From Camphora micrantha (Eukaryota; Streptophyta; Magnoliopsida; Laurales; Lauraceae), in NCBI GenBank assembly GCA_003546025.1, contig QPKB01000006.1, forward strand, positions 34,329,620 through 34,393,619: a DNA stretch of 64,000 nt, in the 5' to 3' direction. The notes under the pieces are model-generated. The model searched no databases. It had not been told where the DNA came from and saw only the letters and a program-made list of their open reading frames with translations. The first letter of the stretch is position 1; each line of letters opens with the position of its first letter. The position numbers and the translations under genes are program-made. Of this stretch, positions 23,696 to 35,905 are shown piece after piece.

Positions 23696-24244
23696 CATGG
23701 TTTAAAATCTCGGTCTCGGTCGCGGTATCGGCCGGGCCGAAAAACCGATATGATATCGGTATCGGTCGCGGATATCGGTCCGTCGCGGTCATCGCGGTGC
23801 GAATTTGTTTTTTAATCCAAAAAAATTCGCAAAAATATCCAAAAAATCCAGAATATTAGAAAATGCTGGAAAACAATATTTTTTTCCATTAGTAATAGCA
23901 ATAAATCAAAATCTCGGTCACCTTAAGTTATAAGTCCTGTCTGTGTCGCAGTTCGCTGTCTTTTCCAGTATTTCATATAATGCAGCCATTATTAATGATC
24001 ATGATCAATTTATTAGTGTAAAATATAAGAAAATAAATATAACATATCAATCATCATTTAATATTAACTCAATAATAAAAAAAGTTGTGAAATTCAAGAC
24101 CATGAAGATGACATTAAAATCAGAAACATGATAGTAAGATCGATAAATCATAAAGCAGTTAGGCATCAAAGATTCATGGTTTACCTGAACTTAGAGGAGA
24201 CTAGTAGAGAGTAGAGACTATAGAGAGATTGGTGAGTATGACTG
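23696..24244. mobile_element. Possible transposon terminus at the end of copy 1
   Basis: Sequence unique to copy 1 begins exactly where the duplication stops. It opens catggtttaaaatctcgg and is dense in cggtatcgg/ccgatat words, then AT-rich up to the N gap. Such tcggtatcgg-rich DNA is a familiar kind of interspersed plant repeat, but I cannot name the family. It may be an insertion present in one copy only. Confidence 0.4.
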
Positions 24245-25244
24245 NNNNNNNNNNNNNNNNNNNNNNNNNNNNNNNNNNNNNNNNNNNNNNNNNNNNNNNN
24301 NNNNNNNNNNNNNNNNNNNNNNNNNNNNNNNNNNNNNNNNNNNNNNNNNNNNNNNNNNNNNNNNNNNNNNNNNNNNNNNNNNNNNNNNNNNNNNNNNNNN
24401 NNNNNNNNNNNNNNNNNNNNNNNNNNNNNNNNNNNNNNNNNNNNNNNNNNNNNNNNNNNNNNNNNNNNNNNNNNNNNNNNNNNNNNNNNNNNNNNNNNNN
24501 NNNNNNNNNNNNNNNNNNNNNNNNNNNNNNNNNNNNNNNNNNNNNNNNNNNNNNNNNNNNNNNNNNNNNNNNNNNNNNNNNNNNNNNNNNNNNNNNNNNN
24601 NNNNNNNNNNNNNNNNNNNNNNNNNNNNNNNNNNNNNNNNNNNNNNNNNNNNNNNNNNNNNNNNNNNNNNNNNNNNNNNNNNNNNNNNNNNNNNNNNNNN
24701 NNNNNNNNNNNNNNNNNNNNNNNNNNNNNNNNNNNNNNNNNNNNNNNNNNNNNNNNNNNNNNNNNNNNNNNNNNNNNNNNNNNNNNNNNNNNNNNNNNNN
24801 NNNNNNNNNNNNNNNNNNNNNNNNNNNNNNNNNNNNNNNNNNNNNNNNNNNNNNNNNNNNNNNNNNNNNNNNNNNNNNNNNNNNNNNNNNNNNNNNNNNN
24901 NNNNNNNNNNNNNNNNNNNNNNNNNNNNNNNNNNNNNNNNNNNNNNNNNNNNNNNNNNNNNNNNNNNNNNNNNNNNNNNNNNNNNNNNNNNNNNNNNNNN
25001 NNNNNNNNNNNNNNNNNNNNNNNNNNNNNNNNNNNNNNNNNNNNNNNNNNNNNNNNNNNNNNNNNNNNNNNNNNNNNNNNNNNNNNNNNNNNNNNNNNNN
25101 NNNNNNNNNNNNNNNNNNNNNNNNNNNNNNNNNNNNNNNNNNNNNNNNNNNNNNNNNNNNNNNNNNNNNNNNNNNNNNNNNNNNNNNNNNNNNNNNNNNN
25201 NNNNNNNNNNNNNNNNNNNNNNNNNNNNNNNNNNNNNNNNNNNN
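24245..25244. other. Assembly gap, 1000 N
   Basis: Exactly 1000 undetermined bases, so the size is nominal. Sequence on the two sides need not be adjacent in the genome. Reading frames running through it have no meaning. Confidence 0.99.
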
Positions 25245-25885
25245 CTGGATTTGGGAGAGAGACCTTGGTAGCTCTAGATATGGGCGAGAGAGAGGGAGTT
25301 CTGGTATGTTGGATTTTGGCTAGGAGAGAGGGAGAGTGAGACAGACTTATGTACAAACCGGAGTAGGCGGCGTTGCAGGAGGCAAAGGTAGGAGATGGAG
25401 CGGCTTCACTTGGGAAGGAGATCGTCACTCACAAGTAGGGCACGATCGATTTTCTTCGCTGGAGATAGTGGTTTAAATAGTCAGCTTTTAAAACCGATGA
25501 TTTATCCATTCCGATGGGGGAGGTCAGACCAGGGATATCCTTTCTTCCACGGAATCTCAAAGTCTTCAAGGAGGAAAACGTGGGGTGAGGAAAATTTACC
25601 AAACCTGGATTTTCCTTGATTGGGAGGAAAGATAGAGAGGATTCTTCTTTGAGGATGGTTACCAAACATGCTGTAAAAGTTTTCCACGATTCTTTCAATC
25701 AAGTCTTTTTCATAAAATAATTTTGAGAAAGGACAAAAATACCCTTATTTTATTTTTGAGATCTTCCCTTTTATAAATCATTTAAAAGAAATAATCAAGT
25801 CCTACCGATATGACTGAGTGGGGGTGCACTTCAACTACCTTTATGCATGGATGGTTATAAAAAGGGACTCTAAATGGCTAAAAAG
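25245..25885. other. Unique sequence right of the gap, nothing recognised
   Basis: Purine-rich start (gagagagagggag), then mixed sequence without a recognisable protein. The short reading frames have no family resemblance. Confidence 0.5.
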
Positions 25886-26174
25886 GGGGGAATGTTCATG
25901 TGTATCTATCCCTCACTATAGGGTGAGGGACACTTCCATAAATGGGGATTTTCAAGTACAAAAGTGATTTTTCAAGTACATAGGTGAGGTACACTCCCTT
26001 GTCTTCATATGCAAAAGGGGATAGGGTGAGGGATACTTCCATAAATGGGAATTTTCAAGTACAAAAGTGATTTTTCAAGTACATAGGTGAGGTACACTCC
26101 CTTGTCTTCATATGCAAAAGGGGAAAGTGCCCCTCACCCTATGGTGAGGGACAGATGCACATGAACATTCCCCC
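25886..26174. mobile_element. MITE with internal 103-bp tandem duplication
   Basis: The termini gggggaatgttcatgtg and cacatgaacattccccc are perfect inverted repeats, extended by further imperfect pairing (ccctcac...gtgaggg). The direct repeats taaaaag at 25879-25885 and 26175-26181 look like a target duplication. Inside, a block starting gggtgaggga (25921) is repeated at 26024. No coding capacity. The subterminal ccctcacc and gtgaggg words resemble those of the MITEs at 18.0, 44.9 and 46.1 kb. Confidence 0.7.
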
Positions 26175-26607
26175 TAAAAAGGATAGCTTCATTAAGTACT
26201 GATTATTGTCATCAAAATCAAAATGGTCAAGTTTAGGAAGGAAGTAGGTTAAGAAAAGATGAATCTTGTGTTATAAGGAAGAGTATTTTGCTCACTTCCA
26301 AAAACCAGCTTATAGAGAGGACTTTATATATATTGAGAAATGTGGAAGACTTTTATACCATTTTGGAAATATTCAAATTTTCTATGTTCTTTTTTAAAAA
26401 AATGGCCAAGAAGCTTTATATATATATATATATATATGTTAGATTTTTCTAATAGGTTTAATAGAACCATAAACTTATGTTGTACAACATTTGCCTGATA
26501 ACTTCATGAGAGAAAAACCCCATATTGTGAAAATATTAAATAAATTTTCAGATTGATATTTTGCAAGATAAGCCAATAAGGCAGGATGGTTTATTTAATT
26601 AAGGGTC
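26175..26607. other. Short unique flank before copy 2
   Basis: AT-rich, with an (AT)n tract near 26417-26437. No gene seen. The duplication begins at 26608 with tactttgaaccc. Confidence 0.6.
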
Positions 26608-29600
26608 TACTTTGAACCCAATGGATCTTAGATCAGTCATAAATTCTAAAAGTACATGACGTAGAGAAAGATCATTGACGTTAATGCTCTACGCTGATTA
26701 GAGACATGTGTGTAGTGTACATGTAAATACATAGTTCGATACCTCTTGCTATAGCTAAAAAAAAAAAAAAACTCGTTGAAAAATAATAGATGAGGGACAG
26801 AGTGAGACTCAAATGGTTTGTGGGCCCAATCCTTGCCAACCAAGTAGCCAGCTCTTACGCAGGACCCCAACTCACCCCTTTTTCTTCTCTCAGGTTTTTT
26901 TTTTTCTTCTCCTCTCTAAGTTCTCTGCTCAATTAATTCTGCCCTTCTCCTTCCCGTTACTTTGTATACTTTCATAGGTTAATCCAGTAAAATGTCATAT
27001 GAACTTTTGTGTGTTGATAATGAAGTGAAATGAACTAGTTCACCATTCATAGTAGATCTTACTGTAAAGATGATCATACTAGCTTGATTTGCATGCACCA
27101 CTGCTCCATACCTGACCCGTGACTGTTGTGGGTATATTGATTCCAAATCCTGCCCACAGGATTTGAAACACATAATTTGTGGACTGAGGAATTTTGCCCA
27201 CGCTAATGAAGTTGTATGTATAAATCCTACTTAGTAATATATAAAAGTAAAGACAATCAGTGAGGGCAGGGTCAATCAATTGCTAAACTAGAACCCGCTC
27301 TACACCCGATTTGAGTCGCAAAACACTACATCCCATAACCTGCCCACTAATAGGAGTGCGGTTGGGGCGGTTCCCAATTAAACATTGTCCCATCGTCATC
27401 CCTAGGGTCTCAATGAAATATGGAGATTTGTGCACTGGGTAGCACTTTGTGACATTTTATTTTACCAATATGGTCGGTGGGCATTGAGCAAACGATCCTG
27501 TTCAAATAGATTAATTTTTGATGGTCTCTTGTCTTAATGTGACATTAAATTAGTGGAGAATGTGTGAATGCCTCTTAGAAAGGTGCATTTTCCCCCCTTT
27601 TGCACTTCCTCCTAAGCATGAAGACGCCCTGTGATTACTACTAAGATCTGATTAAACATTGCCAAGAGTCGAAGACTAGTGATTATTACACTTTAATCTT
27701 TAGCTTTGGCCCCATACATGGAAGGGAAGGATTGAGAATTATGCATAGCACTTTATCCCCCTACATGGAAGGTGTGGGGTTGAAAATTATGCATGGCATG
27801 CCATGCGAATGCCTACTGGAGAAAATCCTTATGAAAGTCCATGTGGTCTTCTTTATATATTTAGAATTAATAAAAAATTTTAAAATTTATTTACATTGGC
27901 GCTATTATTGAAAAAGTTTTTCAATGACATGTTTGGAAAATTAAAAGAAAAGGAATAAAGCTAAAGAGGCATATGAAAGAATAAGTAATAAGGAGGTTTG
28001 ACAGCCTCTTCAAGAAAAGAGACAGGTTGAAGAAGACATAACTGGAAATATTAATAATTGATAGATTTGAAGAAATGCAATATATCGGATGATTTATTCT
28101 AAAATAGTCTTGAATGATTAAAATGGTATTCATTGTACTTAATCCCAACATAATTAAAATAAAGCGATGACGATGATGACGATGGCGGCGGCATCTACAT
28201 GGGAAGTACACGTACCCATTATAAATAACAGAGGACTAAGAGGGGTGGGAAGAAGGGGGACTCCAAGCATTTATAACGAGAAAGTTTAGACACACTTGAC
28301 CCAGACCCTCTAAAAGTTGTCACTGTGAACAAGGAAGTTAAGGTATGGGGAATAAGAAAAAAGCTATGACAGGCATCCTTTTTTCCTATCCTCTAAAAAA
28401 GCTGCCAATAAATCACTTAAAAAATATCAACCTTTGATCTGGTCAACAGCTTCAAGGGCAAGATGACTGTGGGGATTGGGCCTTTTAAAGTGAGAAGTCA
28501 TATGTAATGAGTAACAATTGTGAGTGATTTCTGCAAAAAAAAAAAAAAAAAAACTGCTGTTTAGAAAGACAGTATTTATTATCTTGAGTATGTTTTCTCT
28601 GTATGTGAGTGATTTTTCCTTTTTTGGGTAAATAAGTGAGTGATTGTAAGGGTCAGAGAAATAAGTGATTTAAGATGATATGAGAGGAAAATTCTCAAGT
28701 GAGAGACATTAGCCAAAGCAGTTCCATTGAATTTGTAGGTGCTCTAGTTTGACCTAAACCTCAAAAAAATCCCTTCTATCTTCATCATAGTTTTTGTTTT
28801 ATATTTGTTGCAAATCTAGGAATCCTCCGAGTCCATAGTTATAAAACCGGCCTTCTTTGGGTCAACCTTTAAAATCTAAAATGCTTACAATTATTGTCCC
28901 ATCTTCTATGGGATAAATTTAACTCCATGTTTAGCAACAGTAGAGTAAAAGGAGAGTTAAAGAAAGGGCTGATATAACATAAGATTTTACTTTATATATA
29001 GGTGTTTGGATGAAAGAGTAAAGGGCCGGAGAGTAAAATTGACATGATATAAAATCTTACTTCATGGGTGTTAAGTTGCGGCTTTCCCCTCTCTACCCCT
29101 TTTTATTCTGCTTGGATAAATTGGGGAGAAATAAAATTTTGGCTTACAGTGCTTTTTACTCATACCCCTTCCTCTTTAATGTTATTTATGGTTTGAACTG
29201 TACTCTTTTCTAATTGAAGTGAAATTTTGAGCTAGTACAATTTCAAGCAATTCAGGATTCTTAGCAATGAGCTTAAATAACTCTCCAAGACCTGCAATAT
29301 ATTTGCTTTTGTTAATGGTCATTAGTTAGATAAGTGATATATAAAGAGTAGTCAGATTTTCTTTTAGCAAAATACTATTCTTAAAATGGTTGAGTCTAAT
29401 TACTAATAACTGTTTTCTCTAAACAATACCTCTTCTCGGGAAGCATATTTCAACTAGTGTTTCCATATTTTCACACGCAGACGCTTTTAATGATTCCTAT
29501 CATTCACTACACAACACAGGCATCCGCATCTCTCTAGAGTAGAATAAAGTAACAAAGGTTAAGCATGGAGTAGAATAAAGTATCCAATTGTGAAAAGCTG

Positions 29601-29737
29601 AGGACAAGCTAGCATTGGGGTCATAACAAAGGTCAATTATGTGAAGAATTTTTAATATCCGTCGTTCACAAAGCAGATCCCCCTAAATTAAAAGGACTGA
29701 TCTCAACCGTGGGCGTAGTACCTATTGAAAACTCAAG

Positions 29738-29978
29738 CTACTTAAAATGAACACTCTTACCTTGCATGGGGATGTCCCCAACTCCAATAGGAGTTTGCCC
29801 CCACACGTAAAATTGACCGTATGATGAAAAACGTAATTAACTCAATGTTATGTATTATTAATTAGATTGATTAAACATGGCATTCATCATATAGTCAATC
29901 TTATAGTAGTGTGAACTCCTATTATAGAGTAAAGTTTAAGGACATCTCATGTATGATGAGGGTGTTCATTTTGAGCAT
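29738..29978. mobile_element. MITE-like foldback element (copy 2)
   Basis: Same element and insertion site as 3084-3325, so it was present before the copies separated. Confidence 0.6.
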
Positions 29979-32682
29979 TTCAGATTTACAATAGGTTGGC
30001 CTTCTATGGAGTTCCACTTTGTCTACTCAAGAATTTTCTATGTAATAAACTTAGAGGATCCAAAATCTTTAACAAACATAATGAACGAGAAATTGATATG
30101 AATATTTGGAGATGGACCCCAAGGCATTTGACATTTTTATTTTATGTAGCCGACCACAACATAGTTGGAACAAGACTTGATGATGATATATATACATATA
30201 CATATATATATATATATTGAAAGGTAGTTTTTTTTTTTTTTTAAATGTATTATAAAAATGTGAAAGATGAAGATTTTTTATAACAAAGGAAAGACAAATT
30301 TTTAAGACCAGCATAATTTTCCAAGTGTGGTGGAATTTATTCTCATAGAGAGAATAAGATCCTAAGTGGCAAACTTAAATCACCTTTTTTTTTTTTTTTT
30401 GAATTCATAAACACAAAGTAACAACAACAACCAACGAAAGAGGGGACAAAACACAACCCTACCAAGAATGAAGATTACACATGACCCATCTTACATTATC
30501 ACTCTTCAAAAAGAAATTCCTCTTGTAGGCAAAGCATGGTTGAGCCAGATAATGACCAGAACTCACAAAGATTTTCCATTGATGGTTTACTTTTCTGTTG
30601 ACTTTACTCATTTGCACATTATCTTCCACATTTTTCTCATCTCGTGCCTCACCACTTATATAAAGATAATAAATATTGTCTAAACTTTCCTAGGCGCTTG
30701 AACTGAGATTTTAGCCGCCTAGGCTAGACCCAGGCGTGGGTTTTGGAAACATAGTTAATTGTGCTAATCTTCCATCTTAATATCTTAAAGTCCCATTCCA
30801 AACTGGGATATTAGCACATGAGTATATGAATTTTGCAAAATTGAATTCGGCGTGGGCCTAATTTTGTGGCCCTTCGGCTGGATCTTGGACTAAATATTGG
30901 TCCACCCAATAATAAAACGGACCGAAATAGGACAAGTTTCAGGTCGTTCTAACCCGGCCCATGAATACCCCAAGCTGGCATCCTGCAAAAGAGACCTTTA
31001 GCATTTGGGGAGCAGTGTTGCTATAGCAGTCATAACAACTTAACAGATATGGGCCCTCTCTAGTATCTATTTTTATTGAAAGAAGGTTTTTGTTCTTTAA
31101 ACAGGTCATTGGCTGACCAATTTTAAATCAGGCCCTTAAGGTCACACAAGTAGGCCCACATGTACACTTATGCTTTGTTCCTTTCTTTATCTGTGTTTGA
31201 ATAAGTGGATTAACAATCGGATCGTACCCTATGCTTTTATGCCCATGTTGTGACATTCGAATATGTTCTCTTACCTATGGATGATGGTACTAGTTTTTCA
31301 TTTATTCATGGTTAGCACTTAAAGAGCTATGGGTGGTGGGACCAACCATCCCATTCCCAACTTTTTCAGCATTTGTGTCACAAGCCGAGCCCAAATTAGA
31401 TGACAATGGGTCAGTCAGATTGTGCCCATTCTGCACCCATACCTGCTGAAATTGAATTAGTGGTAAAAGCTTACCTGGCCCGAATTTCAATAAAAGGTCC
31501 AAATAGGAAATGGAGGCCTTAGACTTTGCCAAATTAAGGCCCATTTTTATATATGACATGTTCAGATGAGAACCGTCCACAGTTTTTAAATTGATATAAC
31601 CCAATTTTCTGTGCCATATGGCCTGAGCCCTTTATGCTTGCTAATACTCCATGTATTGCCAAAGACCCAAACCTTTTTTTTATGATGAGGAATCTGCCGA
31701 TCATTTTACGGTTGATCATTGGTAAAACCTCGGATACACAACATCACCCACTAACACTGTATATTAGGCAAGATTCCAAACGGTTCAAAGCCAGGACCTT
31801 CACCTCATTACTGGACTTTTCAATCATTCAAACAATTTAAGTGTAGGTAAGACTCAAACTTTTTGCACTCATCTAACCGTTGCTCCTCGTGATAAATAAA
31901 AATGAAGAGACAGAATTTATATAGCAAAACCCAATATAATTAAGAAATGGCTTTGATGACTATGATGATCTAACATTTACTCGCAGTTGGATTAAAATAA
32001 ATAAATAAACTGCTGCTTTCTAAAACCATGAAATATGAGGGCCTCTTCCCATCTAGCTGGTGCCCGAGCATGGTTTGCTGTGTATAAAATATATACAGGT
32101 GTCCATGCAGTAGGCTAAAAACCTTACCTGAAAGATAAAAGAGTGTCTGAATATTGTCAATGAGGCTACCATATCTTCCTTCCCTGGTCTATTTGAAATT
32201 CCTGCCTGCTAACCGAACTTCTGATATATTGTTGTGTACATTGGACTTTGTCAATTCTTTGGTTACCATTAAATATTAGATCCCTATGGATCAAAACTCA
32301 AAAGGCTAAAATTTTGTCATGGTTGTTAAGTTCTCGAGGTACTGTGGCCCATCCATCACAGATCTGGTCGACAGTTCTTCTTCTTCTTCTTCTTCTTCTT
32401 CATTGTCTTCTTCTTCTTCTTTTGTTCTGCCTATGGGAAGCACTCTTTAGACATGCATGGCCACCTCTGGGCCCCACCCTACCTTTTTGGGTCATTCCCC
32501 AATACTAACCGTTGGGATGACCCTAACAGCTGGTCAGTCAACCAACTTTTGACAATTGAAATGTTGAATGTGAACTGGGGCTCAGACTTCTCTTTTTCTT
32601 TTTTTCTTTTTATCCTAACCATCTCAGCCTATCTATCAACAACAGCCCCACTACATTAATGGTTCAGATCTGATAAACAAGT

Positions 32683-32692
32683 GCCACGTGTC
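32683..32692 (+). promoter_or_regulatory. G-box/ABRE-like element upstream of PDLP (copy 2)
   Basis: GCCACGTGTC, unchanged from copy 1, about 325 bp before the PDLP ATG. Confidence 0.4.
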
Positions 32693-32807
32693 ATCTGATG
32701 AGAGCACTTTTATGTACTAGCTCAGAAGAAAAAGGATGAAAATCTCTGGTACACTAGCAAAGGATCCCTTCTCCAACACACAAAAGATGAAGGTCTGTTG
32801 GGCCCTT

Positions 32808-32820
32808 TTGACCATTGACT
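32808..32820 (+). promoter_or_regulatory. Paired W-box cores upstream of PDLP (copy 2)
   Basis: TTGACC and TTGACT in the same spacing as in copy 1, about 200 bp before the start codon. Confidence 0.4.
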
Positions 32821-33015
32821 AGGGTGAAACCATCACAGATTTTGCAATTACATCCCTCAACAAAACAACACAAGTAGGCTTCCTTAAAGTTTAACCAAGG
32901 GCTCCACCCAAATGGGCTAGAAACCACCAACTCTCCCCACACTTAAAACAAGCCACAAACCACAAAAGCTAAAGAACACAAACACACATTTAAAAAAAAA
33001 AATTAGAAAGAGAAG

Positions 33016-34660
33016 ATGTGCAAGAGCCTTCACAAACACACACTTCTCTCCTTTGCAAACACCCTCCAAGCTCTCAGTCTCCCTTCCATCATCATTTTCC
33101 TCTTCCCCCTACTGCAGACCTCTCACTGCCTATCCAAAGCCCATGTCTTCATCTATGGAGGCTGCTCTCAGAACAAGTACCAGCCCAACACCCCCTTCCA
33201 AGGCAACCTCAACAGCCTGCTATCTTCCATATCCAGCTCTTCGACTCAGTTCTCCTACAACAGCTTCTCCATCGGCAACGGCACCTCTTCACCCCCAGAA
33301 GCCTCTGCATATGGACTTTACCAATGCCGAGGCGATCTGAGCATGCCCGAATGCGCTGAATGCGTGCAGAGCGCCGTCGGGCAGCTTGGGTTGATCTGCG
33401 TCGATGGTTATGGAGCTCAACTGCAGTTGGATGGCTGTTATGTTAGGTATGAAAATGTAGACTTCTTGGGGAAGCTTGATATGACTATGTTCTTCAAGAA
33501 GTGCAGTCCGAGTACCAGCAACGACGATGAGTTCTTCCGGCGAAGAGACGATGTTCTCGCCGACTTGCAGTCGGGGGTTGGTTTTCGAGTTAGAAGTCTG
33601 GGGGTTGTGGAGGGAGTTGCTCAGTGTACTGGGGACTTGAGCGCCGGGGACTGCTCGGCTTGTCTTGCAGAAGCTGTGGGGAAGCTCAAGAATGTTTGTG
33701 GGTCGGCGGCGGCCGTCGACGTCTTCTTGGCAAAGTGCTATGCTAGATACTGGGCCTCTGGTTACTATGCCACAGGTGCATGAAAACTCAAAACATTACT
33801 TTTGAATTCTCTTTCCTTCCTTGCATACTATTGATGAATTTGACCATGGTCAAAGCTGATTGGATTCGGATCGACCAATCAGAACTGTTGGATTTGAGTT
33901 AATCATGATCTGCATGCCCCGGCCCACAGACAGGTTTTGACAATTAAGTTGAGAGAATTGACTAAGCTTCTGTCCAAGATTTTTACTTGCCTCACACTTC
34001 CATTACCAACCAGGAGTTACCACATTATTGCCTTCTGATGGTTTCTCATTTGATCTCTCTTTTCAATGAAATGATCACCAAAAGATATGTTTCAACTTTC
34101 AAAAGTATAGAGTATTGTGGTTGATGTACATTGAAGGGGTACATAATCATGTTCATATTTTCCACCATGAAAAGAGACCAACTTTACCCAATTTAAAAAA
34201 GAAATCCTGATCAATCTCAACCATGAGGTGGGCCAATCCCAACATGGGCACAAAAGAGGACTGAGAGTGGATGTTCTACTTTCATACAACTGGCCTTTAA
34301 AGTTGATTAATCAGAGATGCTTACAACCATTCAATTGAGATGGCCCACCAATGGACTTCGGATATGTTCTCTGTTCTTTTGTGCCTTCTCCTTTTCCTTT
34401 CTCCATTGATAAAGACTCTGATCTCCACTGCTTTTTCTTTTGAAATTGTAGATTCTTCGAACGAGGACGAAGTGGGTAAAACTGTAGCAATAATAGTAGG
34501 CGTATTGGCCGGTGTGGCACTTTTCATAGTCCTACTCTCTTTTTTAAGAAGAACATTAGGCAAGCTCTTCTTCTCTCCCTCTTCTCTCTTCAATGGTCTT
34601 TTATGTAAGTCTTCTACAACTTGAATTAAGAAATTGGCTGTATTCATGTGTGCAGGATAG
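33016..34660 (+). CDS. Plasmodesmata-located protein, copy 2
   Basis: Exon 1 is 33016-33775, exon 2 starts at 34452, and the proposed last exon is 34656-34660. Domain plan as in copy 1: signal peptide, two DUF26 domains with C-x8-C-x2-C, one transmembrane helix, very short tail. In exon 1 three residues differ by inspection: SILIFL is SIIIFL, CRGDLT is CRGDLS, and CSSC is CSAC. All cysteines are kept. One splice-related change is visible. Downstream of the transmembrane codons copy 2 reads ttatgtaagtc, a good GT donor, where copy 1 reads ttatacaagtc. The GC donor candidate after 34559 is shared. Reading through exon 2 would end at 34624. The gene appears functional. Confidence 0.9.
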
Positions 34661-35905
34661 AGTACAAGATGTTGGTTTCTCCACTGGGGTGATGGGCTTC
34701 TTTGAATATTCTTTAGTGGATCTTCTTTTGTCTGTTTGGGGTTTATTTATGATGTATTGCTGCACCACAAAAAGAATGCTGTCCTTTGGTGGTCTCCATC
34801 TCATCCAAAACCTCTATAACAGCTTCAAGAAGCTAGAGATTTCTTTAATGTTAAGTCCCTTTTGTAGGCCCTCTCTCTTTTTTTGGGGGGTGGGTCAGGA
34901 TAACAATGTTTTCACACCTAAGAAAGTCCTTCCACTGGGAAAAATTGTTCAGATTCTCGTTACTTTGCCTCAATGCTTTCAGTATTGTCCGCTTCCATTC
35001 ATGAGTCATTTTGGTCAAAAAGCTTAGAGTCCACCTAGAATAAGCACCCACAGGCTCCACTGCAGATTTCAATTTTGAGTAAATGACAAAGAACTATGCC
35101 CTAGGGGGCCCATTGAATCTTCATAAACCAAAGTGCTGGCAAATAAATTGCATTTGGATAACCTTGTTTCCATAACCAATTACTGGTAAACAGAGCTACA
35201 TGTATTTAGATTTAGAAATAAAATGAACACAATGCAACCAAGTTCAAAGATCTAGATGGGACCTGAGATTGGACTAAGAATTCACAAAACTGGCCCCAGA
35301 TAGATAGGTTAACATTTCAATTATGATGGTAATGCAGAAAGCTACTAAAGATGCTTACCAACTTTACCAAACAATGCATTTTTTGTTGTCAAGGACCCAA
35401 TGTGGTTAATCCTCCTCAACTTTCAATTTCTTGAGATGCGGGCAATAGGATTTCACAACTCACACTGAGAGAATCATGGAGATGAATTCTCCACTAGCAA
35501 CTTGTCTGGAACTGGAGTGGAAATTAGTAGAGAGATAGGTTCTTGTTTTCATATATAGCGAGTACAACACATTAGGCCAACCCTGGATCTTTGGGGTGAG
35601 TCCCTAAGATGATAAAGCGCATCATGAAGGGAAATTGGTAAATGTAGAATTCAGATCCATGGGGAAGCATCCATTGCCATTGTAACCTTACTACATTTGG
35701 GTATTATTCTAATTGAGAGCTCCAGTAATTTTAACTATTCAAGTTCAAGTCTTAAATATATACATTGTTACCATGAGGCCCTGTTACTATAATAATATGC
35801 TTTTCAAGCCTTCTATTATTCTAGCAGCCTATAGAGTTTCTTAGGAGAGGAAAAAAGGGAACATACAAGTTACATTTTATAAAAACTCAAAGACTTCCAC
35901 CATGA

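Noticed and set aside
23696..24244. Integrated plant virus or other viral sequence at the copy 1 end
   Set aside because: No viral protein frames; only short cggtatcgg-type repeats typical of plant interspersed elements.
24181..25428. Long open frames running through the N gap on both strands
   Set aside because: They consist almost wholly of undetermined bases; no real coding evidence.
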